DNA from: Mariannaea sp. PMI_226
Lineage: Eukaryota > Ascomycota > Sordariomycetes > Hypocreales > Nectriaceae
Direction: 5' to 3'
Length of the DNA: 64,000 nt
Assembly: GCA_024336345.1 (NCBI GenBank)
Contig: JANFOG010000018.1
Location: forward strand, 62,001 to 126,000
Shown here: positions 35,828 to 47,000 of the stretch, one piece after another
Position numbering within the stretch: the stretch's first letter is position 1
Layout of the letters: each line of letters begins with the position of its first letter
The notes under the pieces: generated by a model
Seen by the model: the letters and a program-made list of their open reading frames with translations, nothing else
What the model was told of the DNA's origin: nothing
The model's database searches: none
Made by a program: the position numbers and the translations under genes

Positions 35828-36499
35828 GAGCCTTCTGCTTAAAGGTAATGCTGCGTTTTCAGAAAGGGTTTACCATGGGTATATCGAGTTCAGGTATGCA
35901 GCAAAAACGTTATTTGAGAGTTTGGAAGTTGCGGGAACAGGGGCCACGTCGACGCAGGAGAATTCGAGGCGCGAGACGATGCCAAATCACGCATATCATC
36001 TTAATAGTTGCCCGCAGCTAATACCAGCATTGCACAATTACTTAGAGAATCCCACTTGTGAACAGGCTAGATGTGTTTGAATATTCAAGCCAGTGCACCG
36101 CAAAAGACGTACGACCAGGTCAATTCTCATGGCGTAGCACAACTAACATATATTGCTATTGAGAGCTAACCATGCGACACCCTATAAACTTACAGACTCT
36201 TGAGAAACCTGGCTCATCTGATATGTGAAGTGGTGCAGCTCCTTATTCCACAACCGCCACTTCTACGGCAAGTGTTCTGCGTAGAAAACTACTGGTGTCG
36301 GTCCATTTGAAGGGGATAGAGGAAGACACCGCAGGGAAGCTGATACATTCGCCCAAGGCCCTGGATAACATAACTGATCTCGCAGACAAGCTGCACACTG
36401 ACAAAGATAGCGGTGCGGCGCCAGGCTCCGGTGTTGAAGTTGGGAGCGAGCACCTGAAGAATCTCCATCCGATAATGGAAAACTGAAACTTCCACCACT
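35828..36499. other. short intergenic region with a possible orphan exon
   Basis: Between the hypothetical gene and the convergent small membrane-protein gene. Several frames overlap; the only one that looks coding is at 36229-36486 (listed separately). A frame at 35763-36080 is open but unconvincing. Confidence 0.4.
36229..36486 (+). pseudogene. possible terminal exon or gene fragment (85 codons)
   Basis: A plus-strand frame open from just after a TGA at 36226-36228 to the TGA at 36486. It lacks a usable ATG near its start but has a GTGCAG acceptor-like site at 36238. It reads as a plausible C-terminus (LRRKLLVSVHLKGIEED, then SPKALDNITDLADKL and a Gly/Glu-rich end). The 3' end converges on the stop of the minus-strand gene at 36500, 13 bases away. 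It may be the last exon of a gene whose upstream exons I could not find, or a remnant. No family is recognised. Confidence 0.25.
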
Positions 36500-36853
36500 T
36501 CATTTCTTTTTGCCCTCGCTATCACCTTGCTTCCCTCTAATCAGCAACGCGATCAGCGTCAAGGCGGCTCCAACCCCTTCCCAAGCCGCAGCTCCTTTCC
36601 AATTGTAATGCCAGAAGACGACGGTTGTAAGGGAACGCATCGGTACAGTGGCCATGAAAAATACCGTATTCTCCTGGTAGGCGGCAATAGAGTAGTAGAG
36701 GCCCATGGCAATAGCGGCAAGCGCGTTACCGGCTGCGGCGGGTTTGCAATTTTCGGCGCCCTCGTCAAATGGGTAGAGCAAAGAGACGATACCAGCTATG
36801 AGAGCAGAGACACCGAAAATGTAGATTGTTAAAGCTGCGTGGCTAGGCGCCAT
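36500..36853 (-). CDS. small multi-pass membrane protein, 117 residues
   Basis: Single exon with an ATG at 36853. Four hydrophobic segments fill most of the protein: about 8-27, 43-60, 64-80 and 88-107. A conserved-looking loop YPFDEGAENCKP and the patch RSLTTVVFWHYNW separate them, and the tail is short and basic (GKKK), probably cytosolic. The layout resembles small tetraspan proteins of the DUF4267 kind that occur in fungal metabolic neighbourhoods, but this is a tentative similarity from layout only. It lies next to the P450 gene (both minus strand, 1.8 kb apart). No enzymatic motif is visible. Confidence 0.65.
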   Translation of the reverse strand: MAPSHAALTIYIFGVSALIAGIVSLLYPFDEGAENCKPAAAGNALAAIAMGLYYSIAAYQENTVFFMATVPMRSLTTVVFWHYNWKGAAAWEGVGAALTLIALLIRGKQGDSEGKKK

Positions 36854-38679
36854 CTTTGGTTCGAGTGTCCCTCGGGTGGCTCCCAGGATGGCTTATGGGT
36901 GCTGAGTACGAACAATATGTGTGCCGCGGGAGGCAGTTGTTGGCGTAGAAGACCTTGATTCTTAGTCATGAAGAGGTCCTCTGATGAGTTATATACGAGT
37001 ACAAGTTGTCTGATGTACATGGATCAGACGATATTCACACAGACCGACCTCACCTCATTTGTCTTAGTTCAGCCACAGTGTCTCACATCTTGCTAGAACC
37101 CACGTCACAAGCAGTTTGCAAGTACCGCTACCGTATTAAATCTGTTGATTGGTTCCGAGCGATGGACTTTGCTGGTCTATAAATATCCCGGCGTATGCGG
37201 AGACGGGGGTGAGCATTGGGTGAGCAATATTGACAGAATAAATTCAGAACTCTTCCAATTATAATACGAAGTCGAAGAGCTCATCCGAAATTTTATCATC
37301 CTAGGGTTTGCTTACAGTATCCTTAGCCTGGCTGGGGTCCACAACGCAGCCCCGAGATATGTAGACAATATGGGAAACTGGTTGTATTGTGAGAGCGGTG
37401 AAGGCGTGTGGTATGGAGCAACAATCTGGATTGTGGGTTATGCTGGAAATCGGGCTCAGTTTGAAAGACAAGAAACTACAGTAGCTTCTAACTATTTCAC
37501 ATAATAGGAGCAACCCCTTGCACAAGGTGGATTTTATTCTTGGATGACGAGACACTTTCCGCTTATGGAACAGGGTAGTTATTTTGACTATACATTGCAT
37601 AAGGAGTATTCCACGCGAAATTGCCCGAATATGACCTTACTTATACACTGATCTTACTCAGAAATTTGTGAATAGTACAGCCGGATTTGGAATCATTCAC
37701 CTAGCGCTTATTACGAGCCAGCTTCGAGATTTTAGTGAGATTGCTAGTCTAGATCTCACGCTCGATATACTAGGATGGTTAGCTTAAAATTTGGTGTCTG
37801 GAGTCTGAAATCAATCATAAAGGCTCATTTACTTGTCCCTCACAAGGGCGGGTTATAGGGTGTGGAACAACAGAGATTGGCACGTTGCCACTGTCCTCCT
37901 GCATGACAGAATCGTCACAACATGATTCTCATACATCGCTAGTAATCACCTTCTACTTTAGACAGAGCGACATGAGCAAATTCTCGAGTTCATTGACCTG
38001 GGCGCTAGCACACTCCCTTGAGCAGCTATTATGGATCAAGTTGAGTCTTGGGATATGGGTGCCATGCCAAATATGGACAAGAAAACACCTTCACCTTTAC
38101 CACGAAGAAGAATGAAGATGTGATTTATGTAAGATTTGCCTATATATGTGATATTGTGTTGGGAGAATAAGCCATACCCAAAACCACCCACCAGCTGGCC
38201 TGGTCCATGATGCAGAAAAGATGTGTGAAATAGTTGCGGTAAATGGCTTAGAATTGCCACAGCACGAATCTGAAAGGGAAGGGAAATCAGGTAATCAAAC
38301 GATATAACAATTAAAAGAACCATTTGATCAAATGGTGTCAGAGGTCATATGTCAAATAGAAAGCCAAGAAGTCAGGGCAGTACCAAGAGATGTTGAACGG
38401 TATTGATCATGCCTTGTCCGCTGTATTTCGCGGCTAATTTATAAGGCTTATAATTAAATATGCGAGCCAATCAAATAGCAGCAAGCAATTCAAATATGTA
38501 CTGGGTAATTTAAACGGCATATGCGAGCGACGTGAAGTCTGTCCCCATCACAACATCAATGGATATGATTTTCTGCTATTCTAGACGCCAGCAATAACCT
38601 CAAAAAAGAAATTCTCTCCCTTTGCTTAGTCTTATCCTCGTTGATCATCAGCTTGAGACGAACCTCATCCCTTCGTCCT
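36854..38679. other. 1.8 kb intergenic region
   Basis: AT-rich relative to the genes. Frames are short and without domains. No RNA gene, repeat or mobile element is recognised. Confidence 0.5.
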
Positions 38680-40564
38680 TTAGCATTCAAAATGCCACTG
38701 AACATTTTCCCATTCTTTTCGTCTCAGCAATCGCCCTCCAAGTCCGATGCCCCGATTTTTGGGCTTAACTGTTCCACTTGCAAGTAGTGGAGGGCTCATT
38801 TCCATATCAGCGAAGCCCATTCCAGTCGGTTCGATGTCGAAACCAAGAAGCATAATACATGTGAAGCCTAGAATCTCGGCAAATGCCAGATTTCTTCCGG
38901 GGCAGAGGTGTCGGCCACCACCAAAAGGAAAGTAAGCCAACTTCTTTCTACGCTCCACTTCAATCGACTCAGCGGTCTTGTCTCTTGGGGCAGACAAGGA
39001 CGCGGCGGGTAGGAAGCGATCCGGCACAAACGTGGACACGTCTTGACCCCAGATCGAATGCTCGTAGTGCGTCACACCAGCGGGAAGTTGGATGTCAGTG
39101 CCTTTCTTGAGGAGATAGGATTGCCCATCGGCACCCTTGACAACTAGATCAGACATAACGCGACGATTGCTAACTGAGTGGTTCGAAAGACGCATTGTTT
39201 CTCGGTAGCAGCTGATAAGAAGGGGGAGCTGGTCATCGAATCTTGCAATATTAAATGACACGACTCGCTTTCCACTCTCGTCATGACTTATGGATGCGGC
39301 TTTCTCTATCTCAGCACGCACTTGTGCGACCAGATCTGGACGGGCGAGCACATGGAGGAGGAGCCAGTAAGAGGTTGGCACCGCATTGGTGGTGGCAACT
39401 ACAGGCAGAATAGCCTCAAGGCTGCCGATTTCTTCTCCAGTGAAACCATGCTTGCGGAGCTCATTTGCGCGGTTCAGCACAAGCTGAGATGTACTTGGGT
39501 TATTCAGATCCTGATCCTTGGCATAGTATGATTTCAAGACATCTTGTAATCTCTTCCGAGCTTGAAATGCTTTGCGAAGGGTAATTGATGGCAGGGGAGA
39601 GATGAAAAAGGATGGAACAGACTCCTCAAAGATCCTATATATAGCGTCAGCACCCGGAAAACAAACAGGGGAGGTTTTCCTTCGCCATCAGTCGGGGAAG
39701 CTTACCATGTTGTTTCGACGAGGGAAGGGTCTGCAATAAAGGGATCTCCGTCTCCATATAGCGCTTGGGTAGTAGCCAAGCTCATAACATCACGACACCA
39801 CAGGTACAGATTATCTACTTGTAAACCACCACTTATGAGTGTTTCACTTCCGGAATTATTCACATCTGCGATCGCTGTACCGTCACTCAGGGGGCCCAAC
39901 TTGGAAGTAATTCCACCTAAGAAGTTGACATTCATCTTGTGAAGCATGTCGGTTTGGAAGCTTGCATGAATGGCGTCTGTGAAATCCGGGATGAGGCTTG
40001 GATTAGACGTAATCTTGGCAAAAGTTTCTGCACTGAGGCCGAATATCTTTTGCGCAAAATCAGTGATGAATGGCTCGTTTGAGGCGACCTTGTTCCTCAA
40101 AATGGATTGAATTAGGTGAGGATCAAATACGGCGTAGAGTTTACCATTGAGCATCGGGAGAGTGACGATGGGTTTTGAGGGATTAGTAGTGCTGCGCAAG
40201 GGTTCAATGTTAGATTGGATACCAATGGTTGTGTCAGAGATGTAACTACGCACTGAAGGATGCGGTGGTAGTCGGTCTGGTGGCGGATAATACCAATGAT
40301 GTGCCCGATCCATGGAATTCTCGCTTTGAGGAGAGGCGGCTCTCGGGGGTCAAGCTGGGGGTTCAGTAACTTGCTAAGCAGGGGTAGAGCAATTATGCTG
40401 GTGAGGAGGATAGCTAGCCAGATTCCGCCTGGGCTCGAGGCATGAGTAAAAAGCTCAGCAACGATGCCGCGAGTGATGGAGCCAGAGGCCCCGTCATCAA
40501 CAGCAGCGCTGCCACTACTTGGGATGGTTGAGGCCATATCAAAGGTTGGGGATGAGGCAAACAT
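38680..40564 (-). CDS. cytochrome P450 monooxygenase
   Basis: Three exons on the minus strand (40564-40254, 40191-39706, 39634-38680) give 583 residues. Introns are 62 and 71 nt with GTGCGT and GTAAGC donors. A membrane anchor lies at about residues 47-68, followed by a Pro-rich hinge and IPWIGHIIGIIR, so the enzyme sits on the ER facing the cytosol. The ExxR motif (ETMR, about 409-412) and heme loop FGGGRHLCPGRN with the ligand Cys near 510 are intact. The I helix reads VVATTNAVPTSYW, without the usual acidic residue before Thr. That feature and the overall pattern resemble the CYP7/CYP8-like fungal P450s often labelled sterol 7-alpha-hydroxylase-like; the substrate is inferred at best. The start could also be M10. 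It is the main oxidative enzyme in the right-hand gene group. Confidence 0.92.
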
Positions 40565-41062
40565 GAGAGCTTCTCATCACAAATGAACAAAACGATTTTG
40601 GTCTTTTGAAAGAGCGGTAGCCTTAGGCATTGACGGAAAACTTGACCATTCACATCAACGTACAAGGTTTATGGGCAAATCCGGAGCACGATCTATCCGT
40701 ACAAGGCTAGTAAGGGGGGGGATGATGACGTGAGATGAATGACGACAACAACACAGGATTGAGTGAGATTATCCAGAGTCTATATGCATGAGCATCCAGA
40801 CGTAATGAAAACAGGGAAAAGAGGTGATAACTTTGGTTGACGGGCTTGTTTAGCTCTGACAAAAGTAGGGCAAATCAGTGTAATTCAATTCGGCCATTGG
40901 AGGGTAAGATTAAAGCCTGTTGAGGCACAGTCAATTGGTCTCACACTTATTGGAGTGCTGCATTATTATTGAATATTAATTCATAAAAATCATAAAGATC
41001 TCAATAAGATCTCATCAAAACTGTCACTGAGCCGGGCCGTCGATCGTGCTCCAGCATCCAAG
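40565..41062. promoter_or_regulatory. P450 promoter / bZIP 3' region
   Basis: About 500 bases between two minus-strand genes. The part near 40565-40800 should contain the P450 promoter. A CCAAT-like ATTGG occurs near 40900 and 40934. No frame of interest. Confidence 0.4.
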
Positions 41063-42368
41063 TTAAGACGTTACACGACTGGCATCCTCATCCAGCCTCA
41101 TCGAGTTCCACCACATACTCTGCTTCCAGAAACTGTGCTCCCTTCCACCAAATATCATGCACCACTTCCGGAGGAACCATGGAGCCGCTTCCCAGCTTTT
41201 CATGTCCCACGGCTGAAAATTAGTGCCGCTTGACTTGCCGTCTTTTTCACTTTTGGCTGTTTGCCAATACATCAGCCCGTCCCCATGGTAGATGTCATTC
41301 TTAAGCTCCCAGATATTAAAAGCCTCTGGCATGGACACGGATAGCATGATGGCTCGTTCACGGAAGAAAGGGAGAGGGATGAGGTCCAGGCTGGCATGGT
41401 GAGGGACAAGGACCTGAGCCAAGGTAGGACGTAGATGCACTGGGATGCTGTTTCCGCCGTTGTTGGACTTTACGAAAGTGTTGCAAGAGGCCAACAAATG
41501 GCTTGGATCGCTTTGAGGTGTCGCATTGGGTTGATAGAAGGGAGAGAGATAATCGCCCGTGCAAGCAATGAGCTGGTCCAAATTAAACCCCAGGGCTAAT
41601 GCATTCTCGAGCACGGCTGCAAATACTCTATGTGGCGCAAGTTTCAAACTGGCTCGAATTATATGTGGTGCTGTTGAGTCCATATTGAGATGTTGAGATC
41701 CAGGCCGTGATGATCTCGTGGTCACGGTATCTCGGGAGCAGCCTTCGTCGTCGCTAAGTGTTACCGTTGATGAAGAAGGGCTGGAATCGATTGAAAGCCG
41801 GCCTGCGGTTGATAAGGCAAGTTCATACCGCATTGGAGAAACGTGACGCATGGAACTTGTGTGGACTGATGTTAAGGCTGGAGATTGAGAGCTATCCCGG
41901 CTTTGATATGATACCATTGGCGAGGCCGGTATTGACGATTCATGCAGCGCCTCAATCCTCCGGCTGGACGGGATTTGCACTACGGGGCCTGCTTCTTGAG
42001 AAGAATCGTATCCCAAGAATCTGCTATTGGCTACATGATGGAACGATGCGAGACTGACGGCCTTCTGCTCTTGCGGACGTAGCACCGGTAGTTTTCTAAT
42101 GCCTCCGCTACGCTGTTGCAGCGCGCTGGCTCGAAGCTTCTCTCTCAGCTCTCTTTGTCGTTGCCCTTTTGAACCAGTTAATATCCATACTAAAGTGATA
42201 CCAAACGAAGAACACGGTAGCAATTCAATTTGACTCACTGTATGCTTTTTGTGCGATGCGGTTCTGTTCTTTGCGGGCAGCGGTCAGGGCTCGCTTAGGC
42301 TTCCCAGGATTGATGGCTGCTCCGGTGAACTCCGCCGTGCCCGCAGACCTGGCTTGGCTGTCTGCCAT
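41063..42368 (-). CDS. bZIP transcription factor, Yap-like, with DUF3425-type C-terminus
   Basis: Two exons on the minus strand (42368-42239 and 42165-41063), 410 residues. The 73-nt intron splits the basic region. Spliced, the basic motif reads NRIAQKAYRQRQRELREKL with the N-x7-R spacing (N36-R44) that contacts DNA; the AQ-x2-(F/Y)R pattern is that of AP-1/Yap/Pap1 factors. The zipper is short. The remainder includes a Ser-rich stretch and a C-terminal domain (about 240-390, with LAQVLVPHHASLDLIPLPFFRERAI-type features) seen in fungal bZIPs with DUF3425. It probably acts in the nucleus as a local or stress regulator. It is divergent from the NmrA-like gene and lies beside the P450, which suggests local regulation; this is inference. 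Confidence 0.9.
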
Positions 42369-42853
42369 GGGTTCTGCTGAATAAACCACACAAATGGTTG
42401 TCAAAAATCGAGAAAACTTTGGTCAGTTGTGCGCCGGGTTGGCTGACCAGGAATGTGAACTGTGGATGAGTTGCTCTCGCTCGTCTTGTTAATCAATATT
42501 GGCTGAGGCAAACTCCGCCAATCAGCATAGAGTCGCTTACTTCTGAATGGGGATAGCTTCATTGGCTTACGGGTAATGGACCAATGAGAGCGAATACAGA
42601 CCATAATCAATCACGCAAAGGGTCCTGCTTACAACTTACATCTTGAGCCTCATTAATAATGTGTAGTTAGAAATGGGACAGTCAGTGTGTGTATGGAGAG
42701 AATCGTAACTTGTTACAAGTCGTTGGAGGTAATGTATAAATACCATGGTCCGGCTTTGGGAAATTCATAGGCAATAATTCTACGGCATCACAATCAAGTG
42801 CTAGATAATCAAGACACTCTACCTTAACTAGTCTTACACTTCACGATACAAAA
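42369..42853. promoter_or_regulatory. shared divergent promoter, bZIP / NmrA-like genes
   Basis: A 485-bp region between two divergent starts. A TATA box (TATAAA, 42735-42740) lies 114 bases before the NmrA-like ATG. CCAAT sequences occur near 42514 and 42574. The arrangement allows joint control of the regulator and its neighbour. Confidence 0.6.
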
Positions 42854-43876
42854 ATGCCTTCATCCAAGATAATCGCAGTCGTCGGCGCCACGGGAACTCA
42901 GGGCTCCTCCGTCGTCAAGACGTTTTTGACTCTTCCTGGCTGGCACGTCCGCTCCGTCACTCGCTCGCCCACGTCGGACAAGGCCAAAGAGCTTGCAGCT
43001 CTCGGCTCTGAGGTTGTTCAAGCTGATCTGTCAGACATTGGATCCCTCACCCGGGCCTTCGAAGGCGCCAGCGCCATCTTCGTCAACACTGACTTTTGGG
43101 AGATTTACCGCGCCAACCTGACCGCCGGAAAAGACGGCGAGACGAGTGGTCAAATCGCCTACAATACTGAGGTGCAAAACGCCAAAAACGCCGCCATTGC
43201 TGCGTCAAAGGTCTCAGGTCTGGAGCGATATGTCTACTCTGCGCTGGGGCCTGTGACCGAGTTCTCGGGTGGCAAGTATACACATGCCCGCCACTTCGAC
43301 TCGAAAGCCGCTGCAGTCAAGTTCATCAAGTCGGATCTGCCTGAGTTGGCAACTAAGGCATCCTTCATATACGTTACAGCCTACAACAACAACGCATTGA
43401 TCCTCCCACAAGCTGACCCTCAGACGGGAAAATACACTGCCGTCCTCCCAGGTCCGCGCGACACGCAACTTCTCATCATTGATGCTGGCAAATCCACTGG
43501 ACTATATGTCCGTGCCCTTGTGGAGGATGAAGAGCCAGGAACGAGTCTTCTCGCTTACGATACAGACATCACTATGGATGAAGCTGCAAAGGCATGGACG
43601 AAAGTTACAGGTGAAGAAGTCGAGATTGTGCAGATGAATTTGCAGGACATGCATGAGCAGCTCAAGATCCCGTTCGAGTATCTCGATGCCATTGGATTCA
43701 TGATTGATTTTGGTTACTCGGGCGATGTAGAGGTGATCACTCCGGAACAGCTCAAGATCAAGGTGAAGACGCAAAGTCACCAGGAGTTTCTTCAGTCCAA
43801 AGGTCGGGAAGCTTTGCTAAACCCTGGAGCCGACCAGACGGGATCTGGAGAAGCAGGGGAGACATTGAAGGCGTAG
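42854..43876 (+). CDS. NmrA-like NAD(P)-binding protein
   Basis: Single exon, 340 residues. The N-terminal dinucleotide-binding motif GATGTQG (11-17) follows the first beta strand, and the protein has the typical NmrA/HSCARG layout: TRSPTSDKA after beta2, QADLSD after beta3, VNTDFWE and a RYVYSALGP strand. Length is as usual for the family. NmrA-like proteins bind NAD(P) and act as redox sensors or repressor partners of transcription factors; others are reductases. The catalytic Tyr-x3-Lys of true SDRs is not evident, which favours a sensor role. It is divergently paired with the bZIP gene, which supports a regulatory pairing. The 3' end lies 138 bases from the 3' end of the convergent ABC transporter. 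Confidence 0.92.
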   Translation: MPSSKIIAVVGATGTQGSSVVKTFLTLPGWHVRSVTRSPTSDKAKELAALGSEVVQADLSDIGSLTRAFEGASAIFVNTDFWEIYRANLTAGKDGETSGQIAYNTEVQNAKNAAIAASKVSGLERYVYSALGPVTEFSGGKYTHARHFDSKAAAVKFIKSDLPELATKASFIYVTAYNNNALILPQADPQTGKYTAVLPGPRDTQLLIIDAGKSTGLYVRALVEDEEPGTSLLAYDTDITMDEAAKAWTKVTGEEVEIVQMNLQDMHEQLKIPFEYLDAIGFMIDFGYSGDVEVITPEQLKIKVKTQSHQEFLQSKGREALLNPGADQTGSGEAGETLKA

Positions 43877-44014
43877 AAATTTGTTAGATCAGTCTCTCTA
43901 TTGCAATCTATACCTAGTATATCTAGTTCTACATTATTATGCTATCTTTCAGGACATTATTGTTATTGTTGAGTGGAATTTAATTTTGCTTCCTCACTTG
44001 TCCCCAACATCTAA

Positions 44015-47000
44015 TCACTTTCTCTTAACTCCAGTGCCTTTTGGGACCCTGAATACCCAGTAAAGTGCCAATGCTCCAGCAATATTGAAGACAATGTACG
44101 CCCACAACAAGCCAAAGTCTCGCCAACGGTGACTGTAATAGATATCAAAGGAAGCCAGGAATCCATCCGTGGTGCTCATGGCGCAATAATCGCATGAGTC
44201 GCGTGAGGATGGGTTGAGCAAATTCCCACCGGCAGCAGCAGCAAATGGCCCCAGGAAGTCGCCACAAGTCATATTTCCTGGAGGACTGACATGCAGAATC
44301 TCGTTGGAGGCGCACTCGACTGCCGAACCAGAGACCGCCACACTCATAAGGCCTTCCATGAGATATGTTGCTGGTGATGCGTGGTACATGAAATTCCAGA
44401 AGTTAGGAATATCAACGGGAGGCACACCGACACTGTTGACATCTATGCGTTAGCAAGCTGAATCTGATATTCATAGAGTGGTACAGGCAGCGTGGCTCAA
44501 CTTACCCGCAGAAGGCGATGCAGAGCATCCACATCAAGGTGGCCAAGATACCAGCGACCTCGGGAAGTTCGATCCAAGTAATAACGAAGTGGGAAAATGT
44601 GCTAGTAAACAACATGAACATCAATAGGAAGAGGAATATCAAGAAACCACGAATTTGCTGGTCGTCAGAAGTTGTGTTTTGCACGAAGCCAACCGGGTAA
44701 TACCAGCAAAAGTATGTCAGCGCCGCCATGATTGTGTTCCAAATGATCTCAACAATGATGTTGGACAAAACAAAGGCTATTAATTCATCGAATAGTTTTA
44801 TTAGTGTCCATTGAATCTTTACAAGGTTTACTACGGGTTTGGGGGGAGAAAGCTTACTCGTCCAACGGTATATTTTTGACGGCCTTTCCCGGACTTCGTA
44901 CAAGGAGCGCTGAGGAACAAACATGGGCATTATTTGTTCGTTGATGTTTCCAAATATCACGAGAAACATGAAGATGGCGTACAGCTGGTTCTGCAGGCCC
45001 TGAAGAGTGTTGTTCGCAGAGAAGCTAAATCCGATATAGAGGGACTATATATTGTTAGTAATGACATTTGTAGTTTTAACATAATAATGAGACATACCGA
45101 GATGACAATGAGGCTGATCTTGGACCAGATGTACGTCGGTGACCTCCAAAAGTGTTTCCAGGTTCGGAGGAGAACTTGCCAGAACTGAGTCCAGAATGAG
45201 GCTACAAACTCCTGGTGCTGAGACGTATCCCCTAGCTCTGCCTGGCTCCCGCTCAGCGGCTGCTCAGCCATGGAAGGGAGAGAATTCAAACGAGAAAGTT
45301 CCTGTTTCACGCCTTGATACTCTGTCGAGTTGCGCCAGACTTGAGCCCAGTCAATACTTGTCTCAGACTCGTCCTTTGGCGGCTGGATTACTTGAAGCAT
45401 GTACTCTGCAGGGTTCGCGTCAGGGGGGCATGGTAGGGCTCCGTTTCGTTCAAAGTAGTCGAGCAGGGTTTTTGAGCCGCTACCCAAATCTGTGGTGTGT
45501 TAGATTAGAAGATATTGCAATGCACACGACTCAGCAGAGAGAATGGACATACCTCCAAAGTACACAGTTTTGCCACCGGGAGCGAGGAGGAGCAATCTGT
45601 CAAACCGCTGAAACAGAATGGCAGATGGCTGGTGGATGGTACAGAGCACAGCCTGACCACTGGCCGTTAACTTCTCAATCAGGTCGCAGATGGCCCATGA
45701 TGTCTGAGAATCAAGGCCAGAAGTAGGCTCGTCCAGAAACACCAAGAGCTGAGGCCGGGCAGCCAGCTCAACACCAATCGTAAGACGCTTTCGCTGTTCG
45801 ACATTGAGGCCCTCGCCAGGAACTCCAATCAGGGCATCTGAGTATTCCTGCATATCGAGCATATCAATCACCTCGTCGACATACTTAAGCTTATCTTGCT
45901 TAGAAATCTCCGCAGATTGCCTGAGTAGCGCGCTAAACTCGAGCGCTTCGCGGACCGTCATGGTGTTGAGATGCAAATCCTGCTGCTGGACGTAACCCAC
46001 TCGGTGTTGGAAAGAAGCATCAGTGTGTCTGCCATCGATGCGTGTGTCCCCACTGACGACACCCATAGTAACTCGAGTAGCGAGAACGTCCAAAAGCGTC
46101 GTCTTGCCGGCTCCAGAGACGCCCTGATAAGCGACAAATGTTAGCAAAAGGAGCTCATACATGATCATTGAGATTTCGTTTGACTAACCATCAGTGCCGT
46201 CGATACACCAGGTTTCACCCAACCGTCCACCTGGTCCAGGAGTCGACGTTCCTTGCCCTTAATCTGGATATCATAGCACAGATTCTCCCAGTGAAAGACG
46301 GAAACACCCCTAGACAGGCCACCGTGGCCCTGTCTGGGTGGGCTGGAGGTAGTCTCCGCAGTCACAGGACGGCCCTGCTGCTGGGACTCAACATCGCCGG
46401 AAGTCTTCAGTGGCCCCTTTCCCTTTTTGAATACAAGTACTTCTCCTTTGCTCCTTGGTGGCTTCGCGGACTCAGCAGATATCATGTACAGAATAAAGAA
46501 TGCGATCAGAAAGCCACAAAGAATGCCAACATTTCTAGCCAGCGTTAGCTTGTATGTTGCAAATAAACCAAGTGATGGCGCGAAACTAATTACTTACCTC
46601 CACTTGTGTGCGTGGTAGTATTTGAATGACAGATTGAGATATCTGTCGCCGTTCACAAGCATGTCTCCCGCCTTCGCGCCGACCGCAGCACAGGTTTGAG
46701 AACCAGCAGGCAAATTCTCATATCCAGGGCCTTGAGGGATCATTTCCGTGCACTGAAAGTCTCGATCATGAAACTCATTTACCATGAGACTCTCAAAAGC
46801 ATATGCCAGGGGGTTGATGTAGTTCATCCATCGCGACCACCCAAGCATGTAGTCAGTTGGAATAGTAAATCCCGTGAACACCATCAGTCCGATAGTGAGG
46901 ATGGAAGCAGGCACCATGGCCTGATGAGAGGTGCGCGTGATGGAAGCAAGGGTTCGGTACACGCACGACATGACGAGTGTCGTGAGATAGGTAGTCAAAC

